23,021 nt of DNA from an uncultured Ruminococcus sp. (GTDB taxonomy: Bacteria > Bacillota > Clostridia > Oscillospirales > Ruminococcaceae): the NCBI GenBank assembly GCA_902464115.1, contig CABQIF010000019.1, forward strand, positions 1 to 23,021. The letters run 5' to 3'. Position numbers and translations under genes: made by a program. Under the pieces are notes generated by a model. The model was not told the origin of the DNA, made no database searches, and saw only the letters and a program-made list of their open reading frames with translations. Below, piece by piece: positions 7,499 through 14,112 of this stretch; positions within the stretch are counted from its first letter, which is position 1; each line of letters begins with the position of its first letter.

Positions 7499-8581
7499 TT
7501 AGTCACCAAATGAAATGCCTAAATTCCGAGCTGTTGCAACCAACTGATCATCCGGTGTGACGAACTTCGTCTTTCCGGCAATCTCTGCCAGCGGATTGGC
7601 GGTGATCGTTCCACCCACCTTGGCAACCGTCATGCCGTAGTGCTCTTCTTTAATCAGCTGTGCAGCGTATACGCCGAATTGGGTTGCAAGAATCCGGTCG
7701 TATGCACTTGGGCTGCCGCCCCGCAGCATATGCCCCGGCACGCAAACCCGTGCTTCCAGTTGTGTCTTCTGCTGAATCTGTGCCGCAATGCGGTTGGTTG
7801 CGGTAATCACGCCCGCTTCTGCACGGAGTCTTGCCCGTTCTTTCTTTTTCAGCTTGGCTTCTTCCTTGTCAAAGCAGCCCTCTGCAACGGCAATAATCGA
7901 GAAGTTCTTGCCGCTTTCGCTCCGCTTCAGAACCGACTTGCAAACCTTGTCAATGTCATATGGAATTTCCGGAATCAGAATGATGTCTGCACCGCCGGCG
8001 ATTCCGGCACTCAGCGTCAGCCAGCCGGCTTTGTTGCCCATGATTTCACAGAGCAGAATGCGAGAATGGCTGTTTGCAGTTGTGTGCAGCCGGTCGATCG
8101 CATCCGTTGCAATGTCCACTGCGGTATGGAATCCAAAGGTAACGTCTGTTCCGTAAATGTCGTTGTCAATGGTCTTTGGCAAACCGATGACGTTCAGCCC
8201 CTCTTCCGAGAGCAGCTGCGAGGTCTTGTGCGTGCCGTTTCCGCCCAGTGTCAGCAGGCAGTCTAACTTCTGGCTCTGGTAGGTTTTCTTCATATTTTTT
8301 ACTTTATCAATATTGTCATCGCCAATGACTTTCATCATCTTGAACGGCTGCCGTTTTGTTCCCAGAATCGTACCGCCACGGGTCAGAATCCCAGAAAAGT
8401 CATCCGGTTTCATTTCCTTGCAAATATTGTGAATGAGTCCATAGTAGCCATCTGAAATGCCAACGATTTCTACATTTTCCGTCCCCAGCATCTGGTAGCA
8501 TGCCTTTGCAACGCCACGAATGGTTGCATTCAGTCCCGGGCAATCGCCGCCGCTGGTCAAAATTCCAATTCTCCGTTTCAT
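7499..8581 (-). CDS. pfkA: 6-phosphofructokinase, GGNGT/PKTIDND clade
   Basis: A 360-residue phosphofructokinase that phosphorylates fructose 6-phosphate to fructose 1,6-bisphosphate in glycolysis. The N-terminal phosphate-donor loop T-S-G-G-D-C-P-G-L-N is at residues 9-18. The donor-site motif is G-G-N-G-T at 113-117, where classical ATP enzymes have G-G-D-G-S and many PPi enzymes G-G-D-D-T. The catalytic block P-K-T-I-D-N-D (135-141) has the lysine that ATP enzymes usually replace with glycine. M-G-N-K-A-G-W, P-E-I-P-Y-D and a C-terminal G-H-M-L-R-G-G-S-P-S-A-Y-D-R substrate segment are present. The Gly after Asn argues for ATP use while the Lys is PPi-like, so the donor is not settled. ATG 8581 follows a GGGAGG site; the in-frame upstream extension to 8647 lies in the leader hairpin and is rejected. 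It is monocistronic, with its own promoter and terminator. Confidence 0.93.
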   Translation of the reverse strand: MKRRIGILTSGGDCPGLNATIRGVAKACYQMLGTENVEIVGISDGYYGLIHNICKEMKPDDFSGILTRGGTILGTKRQPFKMMKVIGDDNIDKVKNMKKTYQSQKLDCLLTLGGNGTHKTSQLLSEEGLNVIGLPKTIDNDIYGTDVTFGFHTAVDIATDAIDRLHTTANSHSRILLCEIMGNKAGWLTLSAGIAGGADIILIPEIPYDIDKVCKSVLKRSESGKNFSIIAVAEGCFDKEEAKLKKKERARLRAEAGVITATNRIAAQIQQKTQLEARVCVPGHMLRGGSPSAYDRILATQFGVYAAQLIKEEHYGMTVAKVGGTITANPLAEIAGKTKFVTPDDQLVATARNLGISFGD

Positions 8582-8618
8582 CAAACAGAACCTCCCATCA
8601 GAAATTTTCTTACAGAAA

Positions 8619-8645
8619 GCATGTCCGGATTTTGCCGGAACATGC
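8619..8645 (-). promoter_or_regulatory. Hairpin in the pfkA leader
   Basis: The sequences GCATGTCCGG and CCGGAACATGC (one bulged base) face each other across a 6-nt loop. The hairpin lies within the first 35 nt of the predicted pfkA mRNA, well upstream of the ribosome-binding site. It lacks a U-run, so it is not a terminator; it may stabilise the 5' end or bind a regulator. Confidence 0.5.
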
Positions 8646-8659
8646 AAATGATTGTTATA

Positions 8660-8688
8660 ATTGTATCATTTTTTCTGCATTTTGTCAA
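8660..8688 (-). promoter_or_regulatory. Sigma-A promoter of pfkA
   Basis: On the minus strand a perfect -35 TTGACA (8683-8688) and a -10 TACAAT (8660-8665) are separated by 17 bp. The predicted start is near 8653, giving a leader of about 72 nt. The -35 overlaps the stop codon of the small ORF at 8685-8810. Confidence 0.9.
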
Positions 8689-8810
8689 CGGGATTCTATG
8701 AACAGTGCGAAAATCTGCGGTAACATTTCCCGTTTTTCAGGTTCTGTTCTTTTCCGATTCTTTTCAAAATAGGGGCTTTGTTGAGGGAATGTAAAAGAAT
8801 CGTTATGCAT
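8685..8810 (-). CDS. Possible 41-residue small protein
   Basis: An ATG at 8810 with a GAGGGGT ribosome-binding site 7 nt upstream opens a 41-codon frame ending in TGA at 8685-8687. The product begins M-H-N-D-S-F-T-F-P-Q-Q-S-P-Y-F and has a charged middle rich in Lys, Arg and Glu, then P-Q-I-F-A-L-F-I-E-S-R. I recognise no family. The composition is protein-like, and the good start signal argues for translation, but the short length means chance cannot be excluded. It follows the 46-aa membrane peptide by 96 nt on the same strand, so it may be the last gene of the ABC operon or a remnant of a longer gene. Its stop lies inside the pfkA -35 hexamer. Confidence 0.35.
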   Translation of the reverse strand: MHNDSFTFPQQSPYFEKNRKRTEPEKREMLPQIFALFIESR

Positions 8811-8823
8811 TCTTGCACCCCTC

Positions 8824-8838
8824 TGTCACTATGTGACA
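8824..8838. promoter_or_regulatory. Perfect palindrome TGTCAC-TAT-GTGACA
   Basis: Six-base arms are separated by 3 nt. The right arm is part of TGTGACAT (8832-8839), the same 8-mer that occurs twice in front of the ABC operon (11849 and 11870). It lies 14 nt upstream of the 41-codon ORF start and could be an operator for the same regulator. Confidence 0.4.
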
Positions 8839-8906
8839 TCTCCCCTTTCAGGGTCGACAAATTAGAATGCCACTGCTCAGCAATCCGCCCATAATCTGTT
8901 TCTCTC

Positions 8907-9047
8907 TCATTTTCGCCTGCTCCAAAACCGAAAAAGCACATCCATGCCGTTCCAAATCAGCGTTGCCAACAAGATGAGCACACCAATCGGAATCGCCAGT
9001 ATCAGCAGGCAACCAATCCCAATTCCCATGGTAAGTTTTTCTTTCAT
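8907..9047 (-). CDS. 46-residue single-pass membrane peptide of the BceAB-like operon
   Basis: The start ATG (9047-9045) directly follows the permease stop TAA (9050-9048) with no intervening base, indicating translational coupling, since only a weak ribosome-binding site is present. The peptide has a short charged N-terminus (M-K-E-K-L), one long hydrophobic stretch at about residues 8-31 that includes G-C-L-L-I-L-A-I-P-I-G-V-L-I-L-L, and a positively charged end (F-R-F-W-S-R-R-K). That is the profile of an inner-membrane small protein with a cytoplasmic positive C-terminus. It may be a stabilising or regulatory subunit of the transporter. I know of no named family, and the function is inferred only from position and topology. 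Confidence 0.62.
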   Translation of the reverse strand: MKEKLTMGIGIGCLLILAIPIGVLILLATLIWNGMDVLFRFWSRRK

Positions 9048-11018
9048 TTATGATTTCACCAACTGATAGTAACTGTGTGAGGTCAGCTTATACATCAACG
9101 CATACAATGCGGCAAACACGAGGAAACAACCAACGGTTGTGATTGCAAACAGGGAAACATTCGTCAGCCCCATCAGCGTCAGCAGCCGGTACAGCATTGG
9201 AAAGGCAAATGCCAGATGCACCCCTGCCATCAGCAGCGGAGCAGTAAAGACCGTTAAAATCTGCGAGTTGATGCTTCGCTTGATTTCTTTTTTTGTCATG
9301 CCGACTTTTTGCAGGATTTCAAACCGTCCGGCATCTTCATAGCCCTCTGAAATCTGCTTGTAATACATAATCAGCACCGTTCCGAACAGGAATACCACGC
9401 TCAGCAGAATGCCCAGGAACAGCAGTCCGCCATACAGGGCATAGAAGCTCGAACGCTCACCTTCCCGACTCTCACAAATACAACCTTCATCAGAAAGCTG
9501 CTGCTCCAACGCTGCTTGAATGGCAAGCTGTGTGTCTGTATCCGCATCCAAATCAAAGCCTTTGTAGAACTGAATGACGGAGGCATACCCGTTATAGGCT
9601 TCCGCCTGTAATTCATTGAGTGCCTGCATCGTCGCCAGATCTGGCACAATCAAATACAGCGTCTGGCTGACATTGGCGAATGCATCGCCATCCAGCAGGA
9701 ACTTCGGAACTTGTTTCTGAATCCGGAACGGCTGCATTGTTCCAATTTGAATTGTATCGGCAGCATACGAACCACGTACCACAGAAAGCAAAACTTCTCC
9801 ATCCTGTAAGGTTTCCGATGCTCCGGCTAAGCGGTTGTAATCTTCGAGTGTCAGAATCTGCACAGTTGCAATGTCATCATAATCCACAACCAAATCCCGT
9901 TCCAATTGCAGTTGCTGTTCTTTCAGCAAACCACTGATTTGCAGAGCCGTATAATGCACTTCGTTTTTTTCCTGTAAGGAATGACGGGACAACACGTCTG
10001 TAATTTTGTCCTCCAGCACTTCCGGCTCAAACTCCGCATAGGCTGTGACTGAAATCTCCCTCGGATACCGCTGCTGCAATCCATCTTCAGAACCGGAATA
10101 CAGGCAAAGCGTGCTGGAAATCATCACCAGAACCATCGTCGACAGCACACAGATGGAAGCCAGACTCGAACCGTTCCGCTTCATCCGATACCGCATGGAC
10201 GAAACCGAAATGAAATGCTGTAACTGGTAATAATACCGCTTATTTTTCTGCAACAGCTTACACAGAGCCACAGAACCGCAGATGAACAGCAAATACGTTG
10301 CCAGAATGACCAGCACCACCGCCAGAAAGAACATCGAAAATGCAGCGATTGGCTGTTGAATCGTTACAGCTAAATAATACGCAATGCCTAACATGACCAG
10401 TCCGCAGAGCGTCAGCAGCCAACGGGCTTTCGGGGGCTTTTCGCCCTGTTTCTCGCCTCGCAGCAGGGCGATCGGTTTGGAAACGTGAATTTGTCCGAGC
10501 GAATACAGCAGGATGATTCCATAGGAAATCACCGTCAGCAACACGGTATTTCGCACAGCGTTTGGTTCAATCCGAAAGCCCATCGGGCTGCCGTTGCCCA
10601 GCATCTTCGCTGCCATCAGTTCCGAGAGCTTCGACAGCAGAATACCCATGCCCAGACCGCCAACAATCGACGTTCCGAACAGCATTCCATTTTGCCAGCA
10701 CAAAATCCGAGCGATGTTCCATTTTCCCATGCCGAGGATGTTATACAGCCCGAATTCTGTTTTTCGCCGCCGCATCAGAAACGAGTTCATATAGAACAGA
10801 AAAATCGCTGCAAAAATTGCAATGACGACCGTTCCCCACGAGAGAATCATTTGCATCTCCCGCCCGCCGTGCATTTCATAAATGGCTTTGCTATACGTCA
10901 GATAGGATACGATGTAATACATCATGGTAATGCCGATACTGGTCAGCAGAAACGGCAGATAGATTTTCTGGTTCTTATAAATGCCGTGCCACGCCAGTTT
11001 CCAATAGAGCGTTTTCAT
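9048..11018 (-). CDS. FtsX-like ABC transporter permease, BceB type
   Basis: A 656-residue permease with the layout of bacitracin/antimicrobial-peptide resistance permeases (BceB, VraG). The N-terminus K-T-L-Y-W-K-L-A-W-H-G-I-Y-K-N-Q is a typical cytoplasmic lead. Helix 1 (about 20-40) and further helices to about residue 305 follow. A large extracytoplasmic domain of about 200 residues (about 310-515) comes next, then three C-terminal helices, ten in all. In the family this outer domain engages lipid II cycle-targeting peptides or signals to a partner histidine kinase. The ATG overlaps the ATPase stop as ATGA (11015-11018). Unlike Bacillus bceAB, no two-component genes are adjacent. The substrate is unknown; antimicrobial-peptide detoxification is the best guess. 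Confidence 0.87.
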   Translation of the reverse strand: MKTLYWKLAWHGIYKNQKIYLPFLLTSIGITMMYYIVSYLTYSKAIYEMHGGREMQMILSWGTVVIAIFAAIFLFYMNSFLMRRRKTEFGLYNILGMGKWNIARILCWQNGMLFGTSIVGGLGMGILLSKLSELMAAKMLGNGSPMGFRIEPNAVRNTVLLTVISYGIILLYSLGQIHVSKPIALLRGEKQGEKPPKARWLLTLCGLVMLGIAYYLAVTIQQPIAAFSMFFLAVVLVILATYLLFICGSVALCKLLQKNKRYYYQLQHFISVSSMRYRMKRNGSSLASICVLSTMVLVMISSTLCLYSGSEDGLQQRYPREISVTAYAEFEPEVLEDKITDVLSRHSLQEKNEVHYTALQISGLLKEQQLQLERDLVVDYDDIATVQILTLEDYNRLAGASETLQDGEVLLSVVRGSYAADTIQIGTMQPFRIQKQVPKFLLDGDAFANVSQTLYLIVPDLATMQALNELQAEAYNGYASVIQFYKGFDLDADTDTQLAIQAALEQQLSDEGCICESREGERSSFYALYGGLLFLGILLSVVFLFGTVLIMYYKQISEGYEDAGRFEILQKVGMTKKEIKRSINSQILTVFTAPLLMAGVHLAFAFPMLYRLLTLMGLTNVSLFAITTVGCFLVFAALYALMYKLTSHSYYQLVKS

Positions 11019-11779
11019 GCCTGTTCCCCTCCTGTTGCCAACATCGTCAAGGTATCGGAAATCTTCTGATACAACTGTTCATTCGTGCAGCCACCCCGAT
11101 AAATCTGATGGAACAGCACGCCGTCCTTGATGAACAGAATGCGGTCTGCACGGCTTGCCGCCTTGGTGGAGTGCGTCACCATTAGAATGGTCTGTCCGGT
11201 CGCATGAATCGTGGAAAAGACATCCAGCAAGCCATCTGTGGACTTGGAATCCAATGCTCCGGTCGGTTCGTCCGCCAGAATCAGCTTCGGCTTGGAAATC
11301 AACGCTCTGGCAACCGCTGCACGCTGTTTCTGACCGCCGGAAACTTCATACGGGTATTTCTCCAGCAGGTGTGTAATGCCGAGTTGCTCCGCAATCGGCG
11401 TCAACCGCAATTCCATCTCTTTCGGCGATTTCCCAGCCAGCACCAACGGCAGGAAAATATTATCTTTCAGGGAAAATGTATCCAGCAAGTTGAAATCCTG
11501 AAACACAAAGCCTAAATTATCTCGCCGGAATGCTGCAATTTCCCGTTCCTTGACCATTGTCAAATCTTTTCCATCCAGAAAAACCTTTCCGCTGGTTGGC
11601 TGGTCGAGGGCTGCCAGAATATTCAGCAGCGTGGTCTTCCCCGAACCCGATTCCCCCATGATTGCCACATATTCGCCCGTTTCGACGGAAAACGAAACAT
11701 CCGAAAGTGCCTGCACCTGATTCCCGCCAAATCGGGTGGTATAGATTTTCTTCAAACATTCTACTTGTAGCATTGCCAT
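11015..11779 (-). CDS. ABC transporter ATP-binding protein, BceA/MacB-like
   Basis: A 254-residue ATPase that should power the adjacent permease from the cytoplasmic side. Walker A is G-E-S-G-S-G-K-T-T starting at residue 42. The Q-loop lies in F-V-F-Q-D-F-N-L-L-D, the signature is V-S-G-G-Q-K-Q-R, Walker B is L-I-L-A-D-E-P-T-G-A-L-D and the switch histidine is in M-V-T-H-S. All catalytic residues are present. F-N-L-L-D and E-P-T-G-A-L-D are typical of the MacB/LolD/BceA branch. The start is ATG 11779, with AGGGGG 9 nt upstream; an in-frame TTG at 11785 is too close to the ribosome-binding site. First gene of the operon, overlapping the permease by 4 bp. Confidence 0.92.
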   Translation of the reverse strand: MAMLQVECLKKIYTTRFGGNQVQALSDVSFSVETGEYVAIMGESGSGKTTLLNILAALDQPTSGKVFLDGKDLTMVKEREIAAFRRDNLGFVFQDFNLLDTFSLKDNIFLPLVLAGKSPKEMELRLTPIAEQLGITHLLEKYPYEVSGGQKQRAAVARALISKPKLILADEPTGALDSKSTDGLLDVFSTIHATGQTILMVTHSTKAASRADRILFIKDGVLFHQIYRGGCTNEQLYQKISDTLTMLATGGEQA

Positions 11780-11811
11780 TTGCAATTGCCCCCTTCTGTG
11801 TTGTTGTCTTT

Positions 11812-11840
11812 ATTGTATCAGAAATCCCACCGCTCCGCCA
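11812..11840 (-). promoter_or_regulatory. Probable activator-dependent promoter of the BceAB-like operon
   Basis: On the minus strand a good -10 TACAAT (11812-11817) is preceded, 17 bp away, by TGGCGG (11835-11840), a poor -35. Predicted transcription start is near 11805. Two direct repeats sit just upstream (about -44 to -76), a position expected for a response regulator that replaces -35 contacts. Confidence 0.6.
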
Positions 11841-11848
11841 TTGATTTG

Positions 11849-11881
11849 TGTGACATTTTGCCGGCTGAATGTGACATTTTT
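11849..11881. promoter_or_regulatory. Two direct repeats TGTGACATTTT, 21-bp period
   Basis: TGTGACATTTTG (11849-11860) and TGTGACATTTTT (11870-11881) are spaced exactly 21 bp, two turns of the helix, so both face the same side of the DNA. They lie immediately upstream of the weak -35 of the ABC operon. The 8-mer TGTGACAT also occurs at 8832-8839 at the far end of the same operon. Confidence 0.6.
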
Positions 11882-11976
11882 GTAAGGTACAAGCAGAAAA
11901 ATTCCGCTGGCGACTTTGTATTTTCATAAAATTACCTGTTTTTGTGTGAGTTCTCTGAAAATGTTTAAAATTACTG

Positions 11977-12005
11977 TTGACTTTGTACAAATTCCGGATT
12001 ATACT
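11977..12005 (+). promoter_or_regulatory. Promoter of the broken metallopeptidase gene
   Basis: TTGACT (11977-11982) and TATACT (12000-12005) are separated by 17 bp. An AAAGGAG ribosome-binding site and ATG 12049 follow about 40 nt later. The promoter appears functional although the reading frame behind it is broken. Confidence 0.8.
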
Positions 12006-12048
12006 GGGAATAGTTGCGTACACAAACCAACACAAAAGGAGAATTTAT

Positions 12049-13450
12049 ATGAAAACACCCCAAAAACTGCTTGCAGTCGGATGAAGTGGTCTATGACTCC
12101 CTGATCAGCGACTATGACAGCACCTATGACACCTCCAACGGCTATGAAACCATTCCGAACAAGCTGCCAAGTGCACCATCGGAACTCTCTCGGATGGATC
12201 ACTTCATGGATACGAACTATGTTTATCCGGGCGAACGGTTCGATATGTACCTCTGGGCAACACAGGGCTTCCCGTCCATCGGCGGATGCGGCGGTGACTG
12301 GGGGCAGCGGCTGTCGGATGATGCTTACTTGAATATGCTGAATGGCACAAACCTGCACGTTCTGGAACATGAACTCGGTCACGGCTTTGGTCTGACGGAC
12401 TTCTACGGCGGAGAAGGCGAAAGCGATGGCTTCCCACCGGGGGGCTTTCCGGGCGGCGGCACGTCCATCATGATGGCAGGTTCTTCCCAGAGCATCACCG
12501 ACTTTGACGGCTGGTTCTTACGCTATGTCTGGTCGAAAATCAAGAACGATTCCGGCAGATTCAACCTGACCACCACACCTGTTACCACCACAACAACAAC
12601 GACCACAACCACCCTGCCGACCGTCACCACAACCACTTCCACTGTGGTTTCCGGCGAAACCGCCCTGCCGATCACCTATGACAGCAACAATGGCTACTGG
12701 CTGCTAAATACGCAGGGAGCAACCCACATCGACGTTCAGGTCAAGGGCTTGCCGTATTCGGGTGTCATTGGCACATACGGCTACTGGGATACCAACAGCA
12801 ACACTTGGCAATCTGCGGACTGGTCGATGCCGGAAAGCCTCGGCGAAACCGGCGTGAAAACGCTCACAATTGACCTGCCAGCTTCTGTTTCCACCAGCCA
12901 GATTCAAATTCAGGTGAACTGGTATGCACTGTGGGATAATGCCGTTGGCGGCATGGCGGAACGGGATGCTTCTACGCTCCAGTTCTCTGCTGTGGGAAAT
13001 GCAGCTGCTCCGGTAACGACTACCACTCGTGCGACTACAAGACCAACCACCACCACCACGACAACCACGAAAAAGACAACCACCACCAAAAAAGCAACCA
13101 CAACAAAGAAAACAACTGCAACCACCAAACAGACGACCACAACAACGACTACCACAAAGCCAAGCTCCAGCAAGCAAGTGGTTCTGAACGATGTTACATA
13201 TGGAACAGCCTATGACCTGACTCCATACAATTACAAGAACATCCGCTCCATCACGCTGCAATTCAAAGATAGCATTGCATATTCCGGCGGCTGCCTCGTA
13301 TTGGGCTGCTGGAACGAACAGCATCCGATTGCATATTCCGATTTGCAGAACGGAACAATTACCTTCCAGATTCAGAATCCGCAGGATGTCATGACCATCT
13401 ATAACTATTACGGATTGGGCAGCTTGCAGTCTGTTACATTGAACTACTAA
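12049..13450 (+). pseudogene. Secreted zinc metallopeptidase with Thr-linked modules, 5' end deleted and frameshifted
   Basis: From the well-placed ATG 12049 (AAAGGAG, 8 nt) the frame reads M-K-T-P-Q-K-L-L-A-V-G then stops at 12082-12084, as if a signal peptide were cut after its first residues. A long frame in the +1 register, open from about 12053, then continues to 13450. It holds Y-P-G-E-R-F-D-M-Y-L-W-A-T, G-G-C-G-G-D-W-G-Q-R and the metzincin-like zinc motif H-E-L-G-H-G-F-G-L-T-D (12368-12400), followed by a possible Met-turn S-I-M-M-A-G. Two Thr-rich linkers (about 12567-12650 and 13015-13165) separate the peptidase from two beta-rich modules of about 115 and 90 residues that may bind carbohydrate or protein. 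No hydrophobic signal core survives in either frame, so the rest of the signal peptide and the propeptide seem deleted. No dockerin is visible. A single base change alone would not restore secretion. Confidence 0.75.
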
Positions 13451-13475
13451 TGCTCATTTGACAACGCTGAACCAC

Positions 13476-13516
13476 AAAAATCCACAGACAACCTTTTGCC
13501 TGTGGATTTTTCCATT
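13476..13516 (+). terminator. Intrinsic terminator after the metallopeptidase pseudogene
   Basis: AAAAATCCACAG (13476-13487) pairs perfectly with CTGTGGATTTTT (13500-13511) across a 12-nt loop, with a T-run within and after the right arm. Confidence 0.85.
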
Positions 13517-13559
13517 CTGAAACATCTAAAAGCACACTTTCTGAAACACCGGCAGTTTG

Positions 13560-13588
13560 TTTTCATGTTTCCAAAATTCCTGTACAAT
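13560..13588 (+). promoter_or_regulatory. Probable promoter of the XRE regulator
   Basis: A -10 TACAAT (13583-13588) lies 17 bp after TTTTCA (13560-13565), a weak -35. The ribosome-binding site AAGGAGGG and ATG 13628 follow within 40 nt. Confidence 0.45.
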
Positions 13589-13627
13589 AATAAGAGAAAC
13601 GGAACAACCAATAAGGAGGGTTTTCTC

Positions 13628-13981
13628 ATGAAAACGATTCAGTATAAAGATATGGGTGCTCGTATCCGTGCACAACGGGAACGCCTGGGATACACCAGAG
13701 AGCAGCTTGCGGAAAAATTAGATGTTTCGACAAAATTCTGCTCCGACATTGAACTGGGCATTAAGGGCATCTCCATTCAGACGCTGGCAAAGCTTTCGGA
13801 TCTGCTCTGTCTGCGGACGGACTATATTCTCTTCGGCGACGAGCAGCCCGAACACACCGCAGAACTGGAAATGATGGATGCTCTCATTCAAAAGTGTCCG
13901 CCTAACCATCAGGATGACTTGCTGACTATCATTCATGCTTTCATCCATGCCATTTCTGAACCACAAGAACCAACTGAATAA
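13628..13981 (+). CDS. XRE-family helix-turn-helix regulator
   Basis: A 117-residue DNA-binding protein. The Cro/CI-type HTH spans residues 9-63: I-R-A-Q-R-E-R-L-G-Y-T-R-E-Q-L-A-E-K-L-D, then V-S-T-K-F-C-S-D-I-E-L-G and I-S-I-Q-T-L-A-K-L-S-D-L-L. The C-terminal half is short and acidic with no known sensor domain. ATG 13628 has an AAGGAGGG site 7 nt upstream; longer in-frame extension to 13496 runs through the terminator and is rejected. It is convergent with agrB, sharing the terminator at 13981-14029, so it may regulate the agr locus, but nothing in the sequence proves this. Alternative targets include its own promoter or distant genes. Confidence 0.87.
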   Translation: MKTIQYKDMGARIRAQRERLGYTREQLAEKLDVSTKFCSDIELGIKGISIQTLAKLSDLLCLRTDYILFGDEQPEHTAELEMMDALIQKCPPNHQDDLLTIIHAFIHAISEPQEPTE

Positions 13982-14029
13982 AAAAAAGCGGTAACACAGG
14001 ACGCACTTGTCCCTGTTACCGCTTTTTTT
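13981..14029. terminator. Strong bidirectional terminator between the XRE gene and agrB
   Basis: AAAAAAAGCGGTAACA and its continuation pair with CCTGTTACCGCTTTTTTT (14012-14029). With A-runs and T-runs on both sides it can stop transcription in both directions. A weaker AAGCG/CGCTT hairpin nearer the agrB stop (14095-14114) may assist on the minus strand. Confidence 0.92.
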
Positions 14030-14112
14030 CTGAAAAATTTTCCGCATCTTCGTGCCTACATCTGCACCAAAGCAACACGGGATTCCCTGTGAAAAAGCGT
14101 TCTTCCCTTCGC

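Noticed and set aside
8696..8941. 81-aa minus-strand ORF
   Set aside because: It has no ribosome-binding site or recognisable features and conflicts with the better supported 46-aa and 41-aa frames.
12049..12084. Programmed ribosomal frameshift in the metallopeptidase at CCCCAAAAAC
   Set aside because: The downstream frame is +1, not the -1 served by such a slippery run, and frameshifting would still leave no signal-peptide core.
12567..13165. Possible CRISPR or tandem repeat array
   Set aside because: No regular repeat-spacer pattern; these are irregular Thr codons.
12910..13173. Valine-rich 87-aa antisense ORF
   Set aside because: It is only the reverse complement of the Thr linker codons (ACN read as GTN/GTT).
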